A DNA stretch of 33,242 bases from Anaerolineae bacterium (GTDB lineage Bacteria; Chloroflexota; Anaerolineae; B4-G1; SLSP01). This document shows, piece after piece, positions 14,714-21,044 of the stretch. The position numbers and the translations under genes were made by a program. The stretch covers positions 1 through 33,242 of the forward strand of contig JAFGSL010000382.1 of the NCBI GenBank assembly GCA_016934645.1, in the 5' to 3' direction. Numbering within the stretch: position 1 is the first letter of the stretch; each line of letters starts with the position of its first letter. A model generated the notes under the pieces. The model did not search any database, was not told the origin of the DNA, and worked only from the letters and a program-made list of their open reading frames with translations.

Positions 14714-14952
14714 TGGCCGGGAGACCGCGTATAGATCGCGATCCGGATGAGGTTTGGAATATCAAGTTGCTCCTCTTCTCTCCGGAGGATGATGATTTGA
14801 TCGCGCTATATCGTTCGCGAGTGCAGGGGACGCGCGATGGCGCCGCGATTGTCAAGGCGGCAATGCGGTCTGGGATCGTTGGCGACGTTTTCGACGGCGT
14901 TGCGGTTGACGACGAGATGTTCGAGGCGTTGGATGATTTGAGTTTTGGGTAA
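14713..14952 (+). CDS. ParR-like ribbon-helix-helix adaptor
   Basis: 79 residues from ATG 14713, overlapping the previous stop (TGATG). The N-terminus (residues 15-52) fits a ribbon-helix-helix: strand VWNIKLLLF, helix SPEDDDLIALYRSR, turn and second helix RDGAAIVKAAMRSG. The C-terminal 20 residues are acidic (DDEMFEALDDLSFG), like the ParR tail that touches ParM filaments. It follows the actin gene with one gene between and is directly followed by two palindromes. Together these look like ParM, ParR and parC. The fold call is by eye and the protein is short for ParR (usually about 110), so moderately sure. Confidence 0.6.
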   Translation: MAGRPRIDRDPDEVWNIKLLLFSPEDDDLIALYRSRVQGTRDGAAIVKAAMRSGIVGDVFDGVAVDDEMFEALDDLSFG

Positions 14953-14998
14953 TTTTATGACGCATAAAATCCCCCGGTATTTTATGCGTCGTAAAATT
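14951..14998. repeat. Paired palindromes, candidate parC-like centromere or operator
   Basis: Two 20-base arms (14951-14970 and 14979-14998) pair around an 8-base loop with all positions matched except a T that faces G. Each arm is itself nearly palindromic (TTTTATGACGCATAAAA and TTTTATGCGTCGTAAAA), so two copies of one symmetric site stand head to head. There is no T run, so a terminator is unlikely. It directly follows the ParR-like gene and lies before the FtsK-like gene. Confidence 0.55.
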
Positions 14999-15020
14999 AA
15001 CGAAGAGAGCAGGTGGTGAT

Positions 15021-16448
15021 ATGGAGACGAGGACACGGAAAAATTTGTTAGAGCAGTTCGGGCGGATCATTGCGGATCACGCGGCATCCGGAACGTTCGG
15101 AGCGGCGGCGCCGGTGCGGGTGCGCGGTATCTGCGGCCCACGCGCCGGCGCGCTGGAGGTGTGGGGAGGCGCGGCGGCGGGGATGATGTTACGGGCGCTT
15201 TCACGCGATGACAGCGCGCTGTTGCGCAACCTGGTTCCGTGGGATTTCGGGCGCAACCGGCCTAATGCGTTTATGTCGGGACGCTATCTGCGATTAGACG
15301 CGCCGTGGCCCGATGGGATGGCCGAGACGGATATTCCGCTGTCTTCTTTGGGGCAACATCCGGATGGAGATGGGCGGTGGATCGCCGGGAAGAACGAGTT
15401 TGGGGATACGATTACGGTCGGCTTTAACCTGGACCGGACTCCGCATTGGCTATTTTCTGGGACGACGGGCAGCGGGAAGACGGTATGCGTCCATTCGGCG
15501 CTGACACAACTGGCGCGTGATGATCGCAATGCCTTCGTTCTGGTGGATGGAAAGCTGGGAAAGAGTCTGCGGAGGTTAGAACGATTGCATGGGCGTGCCG
15601 GCCCGCTGGCTACCGAAGCCGAGCAGTGGAAGAACGCGCTGCTCTGGGCTAATGTTGAGATGAACCGGCGCTTCGAAGCTGGCGGCGAGTATATGCGGTT
15701 GATTATCGTCGTCGAGGAGGTGCAAGAGGTGATCCAGGAACCGACGTGCGCGGAGGTGATCACGCGGTTGGTCTCGTTGGGGCGCGAGGTAGATGTGCAT
15801 TGTCTGCTGACGACGCAACATCCAACCGTCAAGGCGCTGGGTGGACCACGGGTTGCGCGCAACCTTTCGGGACGAATGGCGCTGAAGGTGACCGACGACG
15901 TCGCCAGCCGCGTAGCTGTCGGCAATAGCACGCCGCGGGCGGATTATCTGCTAGGCAGAGGCGATGGGTATGCGGTTTCGGTGGACGCCATCCACCGCGC
16001 GCAGATGGCATATGTCGTAGACAACGAAGTCGCGCTGGTTTGCGGAGGAGATGCTGCGCTGCCATCCTGGCCGGCGCAATCCGGATCGGATATGGGGATT
16101 GCTCCCAATCCACCGCATCGCCAGGCCGATGCGCCGCTCGGCGCTGAGATCGGGGCAGCAGTGACAGCAGCAGCGCTGCAGATGGGAATACGAAGGTTCA
16201 AGGCGTTGCTGGCTGAGACGGCCGGACACGCGCCGGGGACGTCGAAAGCAAAGCGGCTGCTGGCACTGGGACGCGAGTCGTTGGAATGGATGGAGGAGCG
16301 CGGCGTCGTCGTAGATGCAACGACGTTCGACGACGATGCCATCGAGGACGATGTAAACTTCGGTGATGTTACCGAAAGTAGTGTTACCGAAAGTCCTATA
16401 TACACCGGTTTCGATGATGATGACGGCTACGAGGATGGCGATGATTAG
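15021..16448 (+). CDS. FtsK/TraB-type DNA-pumping ATPase
   Basis: 475 residues with AGGTGGTG three bases before ATG 15021. Walker A is GTTGSGKT (147-154) and the Walker B strand is RLIIVVEEVQE (about 231), then TTQHP of the FtsK/SpoIIIE motor. There is no membrane domain. The C-terminal 60 residues are acidic and contain a repeated VTES tetrapeptide. Soluble single-motor proteins of this size resemble TraB/TcpA-like and phage-plasmid FtsK proteins that pump double-stranded DNA along its length. Its place next to the actin-ParR-like cassette suggests segregation, dimer resolution with a recombinase, or DNA transfer. Confidence 0.8.
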   Translation: METRTRKNLLEQFGRIIADHAASGTFGAAAPVRVRGICGPRAGALEVWGGAAAGMMLRALSRDDSALLRNLVPWDFGRNRPNAFMSGRYLRLDAPWPDGMAETDIPLSSLGQHPDGDGRWIAGKNEFGDTITVGFNLDRTPHWLFSGTTGSGKTVCVHSALTQLARDDRNAFVLVDGKLGKSLRRLERLHGRAGPLATEAEQWKNALLWANVEMNRRFEAGGEYMRLIIVVEEVQEVIQEPTCAEVITRLVSLGREVDVHCLLTTQHPTVKALGGPRVARNLSGRMALKVTDDVASRVAVGNSTPRADYLLGRGDGYAVSVDAIHRAQMAYVVDNEVALVCGGDAALPSWPAQSGSDMGIAPNPPHRQADAPLGAEIGAAVTAAALQMGIRRFKALLAETAGHAPGTSKAKRLLALGRESLEWMEERGVVVDATTFDDDAIEDDVNFGDVTESSVTESPIYTGFDDDDGYEDGDD

Positions 16449-16458
16449 TTTCGGTAAC
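16368..16458. repeat. GTTACCGAAAGT site cluster
   Basis: GTTACCGAAAGT occurs at 16368-16379 and 16383-16394, 15 bases apart; an inverted 11-of-12 copy (AGTTTCGGTAAC) lies at 16447-16458, and a partial inverted one (AACTTCGGT) at 16356-16364. The cluster spans the end of the FtsK-like gene and the leader of the next gene. Part of the repetition is the coding repeat VTES, so it may be either an operator array or a protein repeat. Confidence 0.35.
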
Positions 16459-16476
16459 GGTAACAGGGGGCAGATC

Positions 16477-16839
16477 ATGAACATCGAAAAATTGAGCATA
16501 GTCGGAGGGATCCTGTTGGTAATCGCCCTGGCGCTCTGGTTTGCAGTAGATGCGGCATCAATTGATGCCCTGCGGATATGGTCCGTGGTGTGTACCATAT
16601 TACTTCCGGTAACAGGGTATGCAGCCTGGTGGGCGCGTGGAACGTTGTCGAGCGCCGAGCATGCCGGATTGCAGACCGGGATGACGCACACGTTGGACGT
16701 AGTGCGCGCAGTGCGGCCATCGCGCGAGGTACAGCGCGAGACACGGCGCGAAATTGTAGCGCCGTTCGGTAGAATGCCACAGATTCCTGATCCGGGATTT
16801 GAGATCGTATCCGGATCTGGGAACGTGGTGGATTTGTAG
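16477..16839 (+). CDS. Two-helix membrane protein, hypothetical
   Basis: 120 residues from ATG 16477, with AGGGGG seven bases upstream. Hydrophobic segments at about 6-28 (SIVGGILLVIALALWFAV) and 33-55 (WSVVCTILLPVTGYAAWWA) give a hairpin in the membrane, followed by a charged, helical C-terminal tail. No family is recognised. The pattern of a membrane hairpin with an Arg-rich tail beside an FtsK-like pump is consistent with a membrane partner for it, but this is a guess from neighbourhood. Confidence 0.6.
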   Translation: MNIEKLSIVGGILLVIALALWFAVDAASIDALRIWSVVCTILLPVTGYAAWWARGTLSSAEHAGLQTGMTHTLDVVRAVRPSREVQRETRREIVAPFGRMPQIPDPGFEIVSGSGNVVDL

Positions 16840-16846
16840 GTGCATG

Positions 16847-17074
16847 ATGTTCGAGACGATTTTGCAGCGTATACGAGATGGGACGACCACAGAGACAGAC
16901 GCCGAGTTCCTGGAGCGTATATTGAATGCATCTTTCAGAATGGCAGAGTCAGATTGGTCTACCGGGGAAGCCTGGAGACGACTGGCCGAGCTGCGGGCGG
17001 CACACTCGTTATGGCGCATGCACTATCACAAAGACTTTCTTGAATTAACGGCGGTTTCTAGCCGCTGTTCGTAG
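16847..17074 (+). CDS. Small helical hypothetical protein
   Basis: 75 residues from ATG 16847 (ATG 16844 is adjacent), with TAGG six bases upstream. It is helical and rich in Glu, Arg and Trp. The last codons contain TTAACGGCGGTTTC, a motif repeated at other module borders, so the end of the gene may double as a regulatory site. No family is recognised. Confidence 0.5.
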   Translation: MFETILQRIRDGTTTETDAEFLERILNASFRMAESDWSTGEAWRRLAELRAAHSLWRMHYHKDFLELTAVSSRCS

Positions 17075-17154
17075 TCGGCCTTTAAGGCGCGAATTCGAGC
17101 GGATTTACGCAGATAACTGCGTTTAAAGGGCATTAACAGCACTTTCGACGGGAT

Positions 17155-18096
17155 GTGGAGAACGCACCGACTATTTGGCGAAACGCCCTCGGAGCGCCGC
17201 GTCCGCCTGTCGCGGAACCCTCGACGGCAAGGACTATTTGGGACAACTACAAACGCCGAGTCCCCTCCGCGCCTGAGACTATTTGGAGATGCAATATGAC
17301 AGGTCCACTACCACCACGAGAATATTTTACAGTGCAGTGTTCGGATGTCGTCCGGCTGAGCTTCGAGGTATGTAGGGGATTGCCTGCTGCAGCAGTCGGT
17401 ATATGGCTAGTGATACGGATGTATTGCTGGCAGAATCCACCGGAGTTTGTCGAGATCCCGGACGAGAGATTCCACGAGCTGTTGGGATACTCACGACAGT
17501 ACGTTTACAAGATGTTGAAGACGATCGAGGAATGCGGTCTCATCGAACGGAGAGGGCGCCGGACGATGCGCATCATCGAAAGTAAGCTCTCAGAGGACGA
17601 ACGTAAACAGTTGTTTACGTCAACAAATGTTTACGTAAACAACCAGCATGAAGAAGAGGATTTTCATTCTCTATCTTCTTCCTGTAATCCTGTAAGAGAG
17701 CAGGCGCAAACGTCAACAAATGACGACGTTGTGGAAACAAATGGCGACGTTGCAACAAATGACGACGTTCTGTCGCGCGTGATGACTCTTTTCGAGCAGG
17801 AGATCGGGGGGACGGTCACGCTGATGGTGGCTGAGGAGATGCGGGAGCTGACGCGCGAGAATCGCGATGTGGCGATGTGGGAGGCAACATTTCGCGCATC
17901 GGTGGGAAAGCATTCACGGTGGGCGTGGATCAAGGCCGTTATAAGCAACGGGGGTTTGAAACGTGAGCAAAAACATGATCGCAGTCGGAGAAATGGCGGA
18001 AAGGATAGTGGCGCGCCAGCAGACGCCGCCGCCGAGCAACGCCGACGAGACGTCGAAGCTGCCGAGCGATTGCGCCGGCGCGGAGTCGGGGTGTGA
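17155..18096 (+). CDS. DnaD-like replication initiator
   Basis: 313 residues from GTG 17155; ATG 17296 with GGAG seven bases upstream is a good alternative that would drop 47 residues. A winged helix is seen at about 68-142 (FVEIPDERFHELLGYSRQYVYKMLKTIEECGLI), then a linker rich in Asn, Asp and Thr (150-205), and a DnaD/DnaB2-like domain (about 205-263, ending SRWAWIKAVI). The Lys/Arg-rich tail is probably disordered. This matches phage initiators in the role of lambda O or phage DnaD proteins. The next gene is a DnaC-type loader. The linker is encoded by iteron-like repeats, typical of an origin inside the initiator gene. The N-terminal 48 residues hold three TIW motifs. Confidence 0.75.
   Translation: MENAPTIWRNALGAPRPPVAEPSTARTIWDNYKRRVPSAPETIWRCNMTGPLPPREYFTVQCSDVVRLSFEVCRGLPAAAVGIWLVIRMYCWQNPPEFVEIPDERFHELLGYSRQYVYKMLKTIEECGLIERRGRRTMRIIESKLSEDERKQLFTSTNVYVNNQHEEEDFHSLSSSCNPVREQAQTSTNDDVVETNGDVATNDDVLSRVMTLFEQEIGGTVTLMVAEEMRELTRENRDVAMWEATFRASVGKHSRWAWIKAVISNGGLKREQKHDRSRRNGGKDSGAPADAAAEQRRRDVEAAERLRRRGVGV
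17601..17769 (+). other. Candidate origin of replication (iterons inside the initiator gene)
   Basis: 17601-17620 is a perfect 9-bp palindrome around GT; TGTTTACGT-(C/A)-AACAA(A/C) is repeated in tandem at 17612-17627 and 17628-17643. After an AT-rich, purine/pyrimidine-biased stretch (17648-17695), AACAAATGACGACGTT occurs at 17715, 17736 (one mismatch) and 17754, 21 and 18 bases apart. ACGTCAACAAATG links the two groups. Iterons plus an AT-rich segment inside an initiator gene is the layout of lambda ori. Confidence 0.65.
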
Positions 18097-18799
18097 GTTG
18101 TGCGGTGGATCGGGTTATGTGCGTTACGAGTTGCCAGTAGGGCATCCGCAGTTTGGTAAGTTGCAGTTGTGCCCAGTATGCGGCCCACAACGTTTGCAGG
18201 AACGAGCAGCGGCGCAGATGGCTGCAAAGCGGTCGCGATTGAGTAGTTACGACCAGCGCACGCCGGCGCAGACGTTTGAGACGTTCGCGATTGAGAACGT
18301 CAGCCCACAGGTTATGGAGGCCTTCTATATCGCCCGCGATTACGCGCGTAATCCGTCCGGGTGGCTGGTAGTTGCCGGAACGATGGGCACCGGAAAGACT
18401 CATCTCCTGATGGCGATCTTAAATGCGCAGCCGTCCGAGCGACAGACGATGTTTGTGACGACGCCCAATTTGTTGGATATGTTGCGGTCGGGGTATCGGA
18501 AGGGCGATTACGAGGAACTGCTGAGCATTTGCTGCAACGTGGCATTGCTGGCCCTGGACGATCTGGGGGTGGAGAGCGCTACGGATTGGGCAGCGGAGAA
18601 GTTGTTCCAGATCGTGAATCACCGGTACCAAATGCGGCTGCCGCTGGTAGTGAGCACGAATGTACCGGTGCGCGAATTGGAGCCACGATTGGCAAGCCGG
18701 CTCAGCGATGACGATCTGGCCACTTTACTTTCGTTGTATGCGCCGGATTACAGACAGAGGCGCAGCGCGCCGGGGAGGGTGGTGGAATGGCAACGATGA
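17963..18799 (+). CDS. DnaC/IstB-like helicase loader
   Basis: 278 residues from GTG 17963, with GGGGG about eight bases upstream; it overlaps the initiator by 134 bases, so a later start at ATG 17975 or 17993 is possible. A zinc ribbon (C44, C47, C70, C73) precedes an AAA+ domain with Walker A GTMGTGKTH (139-147), Walker B LLALDDLG (195-202), sensor VSTN (230-233) and an arginine finger near R246. This is the layout of DnaC-type loaders, which open the DnaB ring. It should place the host replicative helicase at the origin. No phage helicase or polymerase is seen in the window, so host enzymes are probably used. Confidence 0.9.
   Translation: MSKNMIAVGEMAERIVARQQTPPPSNADETSKLPSDCAGAESGCELCGGSGYVRYELPVGHPQFGKLQLCPVCGPQRLQERAAAQMAAKRSRLSSYDQRTPAQTFETFAIENVSPQVMEAFYIARDYARNPSGWLVVAGTMGTGKTHLLMAILNAQPSERQTMFVTTPNLLDMLRSGYRKGDYEELLSICCNVALLALDDLGVESATDWAAEKLFQIVNHRYQMRLPLVVSTNVPVRELEPRLASRLSDDDLATLLSLYAPDYRQRRSAPGRVVEWQR
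18339..18352. repeat. ATTACGCGCGTAAT palindrome, copy 2 (exact)
   Basis: Exact 14-base palindrome, extended to 16 bases (GATTACGCGCGTAATC), inside the helicase-loader gene. Confidence 0.6.
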
Positions 18800-18987
18800 T
18801 GGCGTCGCTGGTGAAGCCGTCCGTGGGCGCGCCGGCGCCGGCCGGGGAGTGTTACGGTGAGTTCGTAGAGTGGAATGGGCGGTTTTGGTTGTGTTGCGTC
18901 CCCTGGCTGATCGGGCCGGTGGGGGAGCCGTCTGTCGCGGTGACGACGGATGTAGTTGTGAAACGAGTTAAGCTGATAGGAGAATGA
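18787..18987 (+). CDS. Small hypothetical protein
   Basis: 66 residues, overlapping the helicase-loader end by 13 bases, with GGTGG just upstream of ATG 18787. It is rich in Trp, Val and Cys and has no recognised domain; it could be a small Cys-rich structural or regulatory protein. Confidence 0.45.
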   Translation: MATMMASLVKPSVGAPAPAGECYGEFVEWNGRFWLCCVPWLIGPVGEPSVAVTTDVVVKRVKLIGE

Positions 18988-18991
18988 TAGG

Positions 18992-19336
18992 ATGACCGAG
19001 GACAAATCTAAACTAAGGGTATTGAGCTACGATGATTGGATTGCGGAAGGGACAGAGCTGTTCGGAGATGATAAACTCCAATGGGAATTTGTCTGCCCAG
19101 CGTGTGGCCATATACAAAAGCCAATTGATTTCAAACCATATCAGGATGCCGGTGCGAATCCGAGTAGCGCGGCACAAAGCTGTATTGGCAGATTTGATGG
19201 GCATATGCACGTTGATATGGGAACTGGAAACCCATGCAACTATACGGCAGGAGGAGTGAAAGTCGTCTTTCCTGATGGACATGAGAATCCAGTTTTTGGA
19301 TTTAATTACAGTGAAACTCCCGGCATTGCACCTTAA
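18992..19336 (+). CDS. Phage VVPC-type zinc-ribbon protein
   Basis: 114 residues with an AGGAG site upstream. The signature WEFVCPACGHIQKPIDF, then SSAAQSCIGRFDG and NPCNYTAGG, is the pattern of a short phage protein family I recall from many tailed-phage and prophage early regions, with Cys pairs probably binding zinc. The biochemical role is not known. It ends the replication operon; a terminator lies about 80 bases beyond. Confidence 0.7.
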   Translation: MTEDKSKLRVLSYDDWIAEGTELFGDDKLQWEFVCPACGHIQKPIDFKPYQDAGANPSSAAQSCIGRFDGHMHVDMGTGNPCNYTAGGVKVVFPDGHENPVFGFNYSETPGIAP

Positions 19337-19450
19337 TGACGCCGGTTAGGTCGCCGGGACTGCGCCGGCAAAGGTAGCGATAGGAAAGAGGCTGAAAATC
19401 GCTACTATATACAGGGGAGTGGGGCGCTTTCTGCCCCACTTCTATTTTTT
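19337..19450 (+). other. Possible structured RNA or leader, ending in terminator
   Basis: No protein gene. Hairpins occur in a row: GCC GG/CCGGC arms near 19344-19372, GTAGCGAT and ATCGCTAC arms (19374-19381 and 19398-19405) around a 16-base loop, and the terminator at 19418-19450. Three stems with a terminal U run is the layout of a small regulatory RNA or a 3' untranslated region; no promoter is clear. Confidence 0.35.
19418..19450 (+). terminator. Intrinsic terminator of the replication operon
   Basis: AGTGGGGC (19418-19425) pairs with GCCCCACT (19433-19440) around a 7-base loop, followed by TCTATTTTTT. It is the clearest rho-independent terminator on the rightward strand of the early region. 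Confidence 0.85.
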
Positions 19451-19460
19451 AGTTTTGTGG

Positions 19461-19490
19461 TTGACAGTTCACGAACATTTGTGCTACAAT
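19461..19490 (+). promoter_or_regulatory. Promoter with extended -10, leaderless start
   Basis: TTGACA 19461-19466 and TACAAT 19485-19490 are 18 bases apart, and TGC just before the -10 gives an extended -10. Transcription should start about 7 bases on, at or near A of the ATG at 19497, so the mRNA would be leaderless. Confidence 0.75.
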
Positions 19491-19496
19491 GGACGT

Positions 19497-19601
19497 ATGG
19501 ACGACAAGACGACGCGGGAGTTTATGTTGATGTTGCGCCAGGCACTGTTGATGATTGTGCGGTGGATCGAGCATCGTTACTTGTCGTTCAAAAAAGAATA
19601 G
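19497..19601 (+). CDS. 34-residue phage micro-protein
   Basis: ATG 19497 opens a short frame of 34 residues: charged N-terminus, an amphipathic or membrane-like middle (LMLRQALLMIVRWIEHRYL) and a basic tail (FKKE). No ribosome site precedes it because the promoter -10 ends seven bases earlier. A dedicated promoter and a terminator at 19648-19675 frame it as a monocistronic unit. I recall similar short Leu/Arg/Trp proteins in tailed-phage genomes, without a known role. A membrane-associated regulator or toxin-like peptide is possible. Confidence 0.6.
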   Translation: MDDKTTREFMLMLRQALLMIVRWIEHRYLSFKKE

Positions 19602-19647
19602 GGAGCCGTCAGTTATCTGCCTGCTCAAATTTTGGGGTAGTCGTTCG

Positions 19648-19675
19648 ACGCCCACCCATACGGGTGGGCGTTTTT
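19648..19675 (+). terminator. Intrinsic terminator after the micro-protein
   Basis: ACGCCCACCC (19648-19657) pairs with GGGTGGGCGT (19662-19671) around ATAC, then TTTT. A GC-rich 10-bp stem with T run; it isolates the 34-residue gene from the following one. Confidence 0.85.
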
Positions 19676-19695
19676 GCTTTAAAAAGGGTTTATGC

Positions 19696-20235
19696 GTGTC
19701 CGAAATCGGCTTCTTCCTTATCAATGCTGCTGTAACAGTGATGCTGGCCGGGGCGATCGCGGTGGTCTCCTCGATCGTGCTGTCTCTGCGGCAGCGTGTG
19801 CAGGGATTGGAAACCGAGAATAAATTGTTACGGACGCAGCTGGAGTCATTGACACGCGACAATGAACGCTTACGGGCGCGATTGTCTACGCTGGGCGAGC
19901 GCATTCGTAAGCCTGATGAGGACTCCGGGCTGTGGTTTGTCGAGAATCGGTTGCGGCAGGTATTGATGCGTTGCGCAGCGCTCAACAGTGACAATTCTCT
20001 GAAGGCGATTTTTGTTGATGCTCGATTGCATCCTTTTCGCGAACGGTTGAGCGATTGCGAAAGTCATTATGACCGTGTAAATATGGTCTCGAGCCTGCGC
20101 CAATACTGGAGTACCAATGGCGATAATTTGTTGGTGCTGGTGCTGAGAGTGCTGGCGGAACAGACGCCCAGCGGAGATGCCTGCCATAATGAGTTGGTCA
20201 AGATGGCCGAGCTACTGGAGGAAATGCTGGTATGA
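19696..20235 (+). CDS. Membrane coiled-coil protein with effector-associated-like domain
   Basis: 179 residues from GTG 19696 (GGG seven bases upstream). One membrane helix occupies about 5-29 (GFFLINAAVTVMLAGAIAVV), then a coiled coil at about 32-70, and a C-terminal helical domain (84-178: RLRQVLMRCAALNSD, LKAIFVDARL, LLVLVLRVLAEQ, ACHNELVKMAELLEE). The last part resembles, by eye, small effector-associated (EAD) adaptor domains that pair with NTPase, TIR or protease effectors in bacterial conflict systems, common in Chloroflexota. Its place upstream of the endopeptidase could also suggest a holin or spanin-like part. The EAD assignment is from memory of the family pattern and needs a profile search. 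Confidence 0.55.
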   Translation: MSEIGFFLINAAVTVMLAGAIAVVSSIVLSLRQRVQGLETENKLLRTQLESLTRDNERLRARLSTLGERIRKPDEDSGLWFVENRLRQVLMRCAALNSDNSLKAIFVDARLHPFRERLSDCESHYDRVNMVSSLRQYWSTNGDNLLVLVLRVLAEQTPSGDACHNELVKMAELLEEMLV

Positions 20236-20309
20236 GGCTGTGCAATACCTGTGGATCCTGGTACAACGGTATTTTTGTCGAGAATGCCGGCGAAAGAGAC
20301 GCGCAGTGA
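20232..20309 (+). CDS. 25-residue CxxC peptide
   Basis: ATG 20232 overlaps the preceding stop (ATGA) and GGAGG lies ten bases upstream. It starts MRLCNTCGSWYN and ends after GERDAQ. The Cys pair looks like half of a zinc ribbon. Too short to assign; the good coupling is the only support. Confidence 0.35.
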   Translation: MRLCNTCGSWYNGIFVENAGERDAQ

Positions 20310-20440
20310 GGGCGCGCTCGCGCCGGCGTTTTGGTTCCAGGTATGGGCGCAGGATGCGATCCAGTCGAGTGGGTTCGATTCCGGTGTGGGTATTTACGGA
20401 TAGTCGTAACCAGGTGAGTGAGGTCGAGAATGGCGAGTGA
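20306..20440 (+). CDS. 44-residue basic peptide
   Basis: GTG 20306 overlaps the previous stop (GTGA) and opens a very Arg-rich frame (SRRRFGSRYGRRMRSSR), then a hydrophobic segment, and overlaps the endopeptidase start. It may be a real small protein or the gap between two genes. Support is only coupling and context. Confidence 0.25.
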   Translation: MRARSRRRFGSRYGRRMRSSRVGSIPVWVFTDSRNQVSEVENGE

Positions 20441-21044
20441 GCTGCAGCAGATGCTTTCGCGGTTGTACCAGGCGACAGACGCTCTTTACAGCGTTGTCGT
20501 GGATCTGTCAGCGTTCATCGCGCAGATGGAGAATCCGAATCTGTGGACGTTCCCGGTGGACGATCCGGCGTCGTGGTATTGCGCGACGTGGCATGATTTG
20601 AGCGGGGTTAAGAATCGCGGGTACCGGCATTCCGGAATTGACTTAAATTTGGATAGGGCGCCGTGGGGTGACGTTGAGCGCGGCGCGGCAGTGTATGCGA
20701 TGGCTGCCGGGAGAGTAATTGCGGCGACGTCGTCCTCCGGATGGCTGGGAGTGGTCCAGGTGCAGCACGAACATGATGGCGCGCCGTTGTGGACGCGCTA
20801 TGCGCATTTGGATCCGGCCCGATTGGAGGTCGCTGCCGGCGGTGAGGTACACGCCGGCAGTGTTTTGGGTTATATCGGAGATTGGCGCGGCGGGGATGGC
20901 GGCGATCATTTGCACCTGGATATGGCGACGACAGCATTTTACTGGGCGGCGTGGTTATCCGGGGATGCGTGGGTTGATCCGGTGCCGGTGCTGAAGGCGC
21001 ATCTGCTGGAAACGATGGTGGAGGCGCTGCTGGCGAAGCAATGA
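20430..21044 (+). CDS. M23 (LytM-type) peptidoglycan endopeptidase
   Basis: 204 residues from ATG 20430, with GAGG six bases upstream (GTG 20418 is in frame). The M23 zinc ligands are clear: H67-x3-D71 in RHSGIDLNL, H126 in RYAHLDP and H160-L-H162 in GDHLHLDM. There is no signal peptide. Such phage enzymes cut peptide cross-links of the cell wall and act as endolysin or tail-associated lysin. The gene lies between the EAD-like membrane protein and the terminase genes, so lysis or virion entry are both possible. No canonical holin is recognised nearby. Confidence 0.88.
   Translation: MASELQQMLSRLYQATDALYSVVVDLSAFIAQMENPNLWTFPVDDPASWYCATWHDLSGVKNRGYRHSGIDLNLDRAPWGDVERGAAVYAMAAGRVIAATSSSGWLGVVQVQHEHDGAPLWTRYAHLDPARLEVAAGGEVHAGSVLGYIGDWRGGDGGDHLHLDMATTAFYWAAWLSGDAWVDPVPVLKAHLLETMVEALLAKQ

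Noticed and set aside
20340..20400. GGGTTCGATTCC looks like a tRNA T arm
   Set aside because: The flanking bases do not pair in a 5-bp stem and there is no acceptor or anticodon arm around it.
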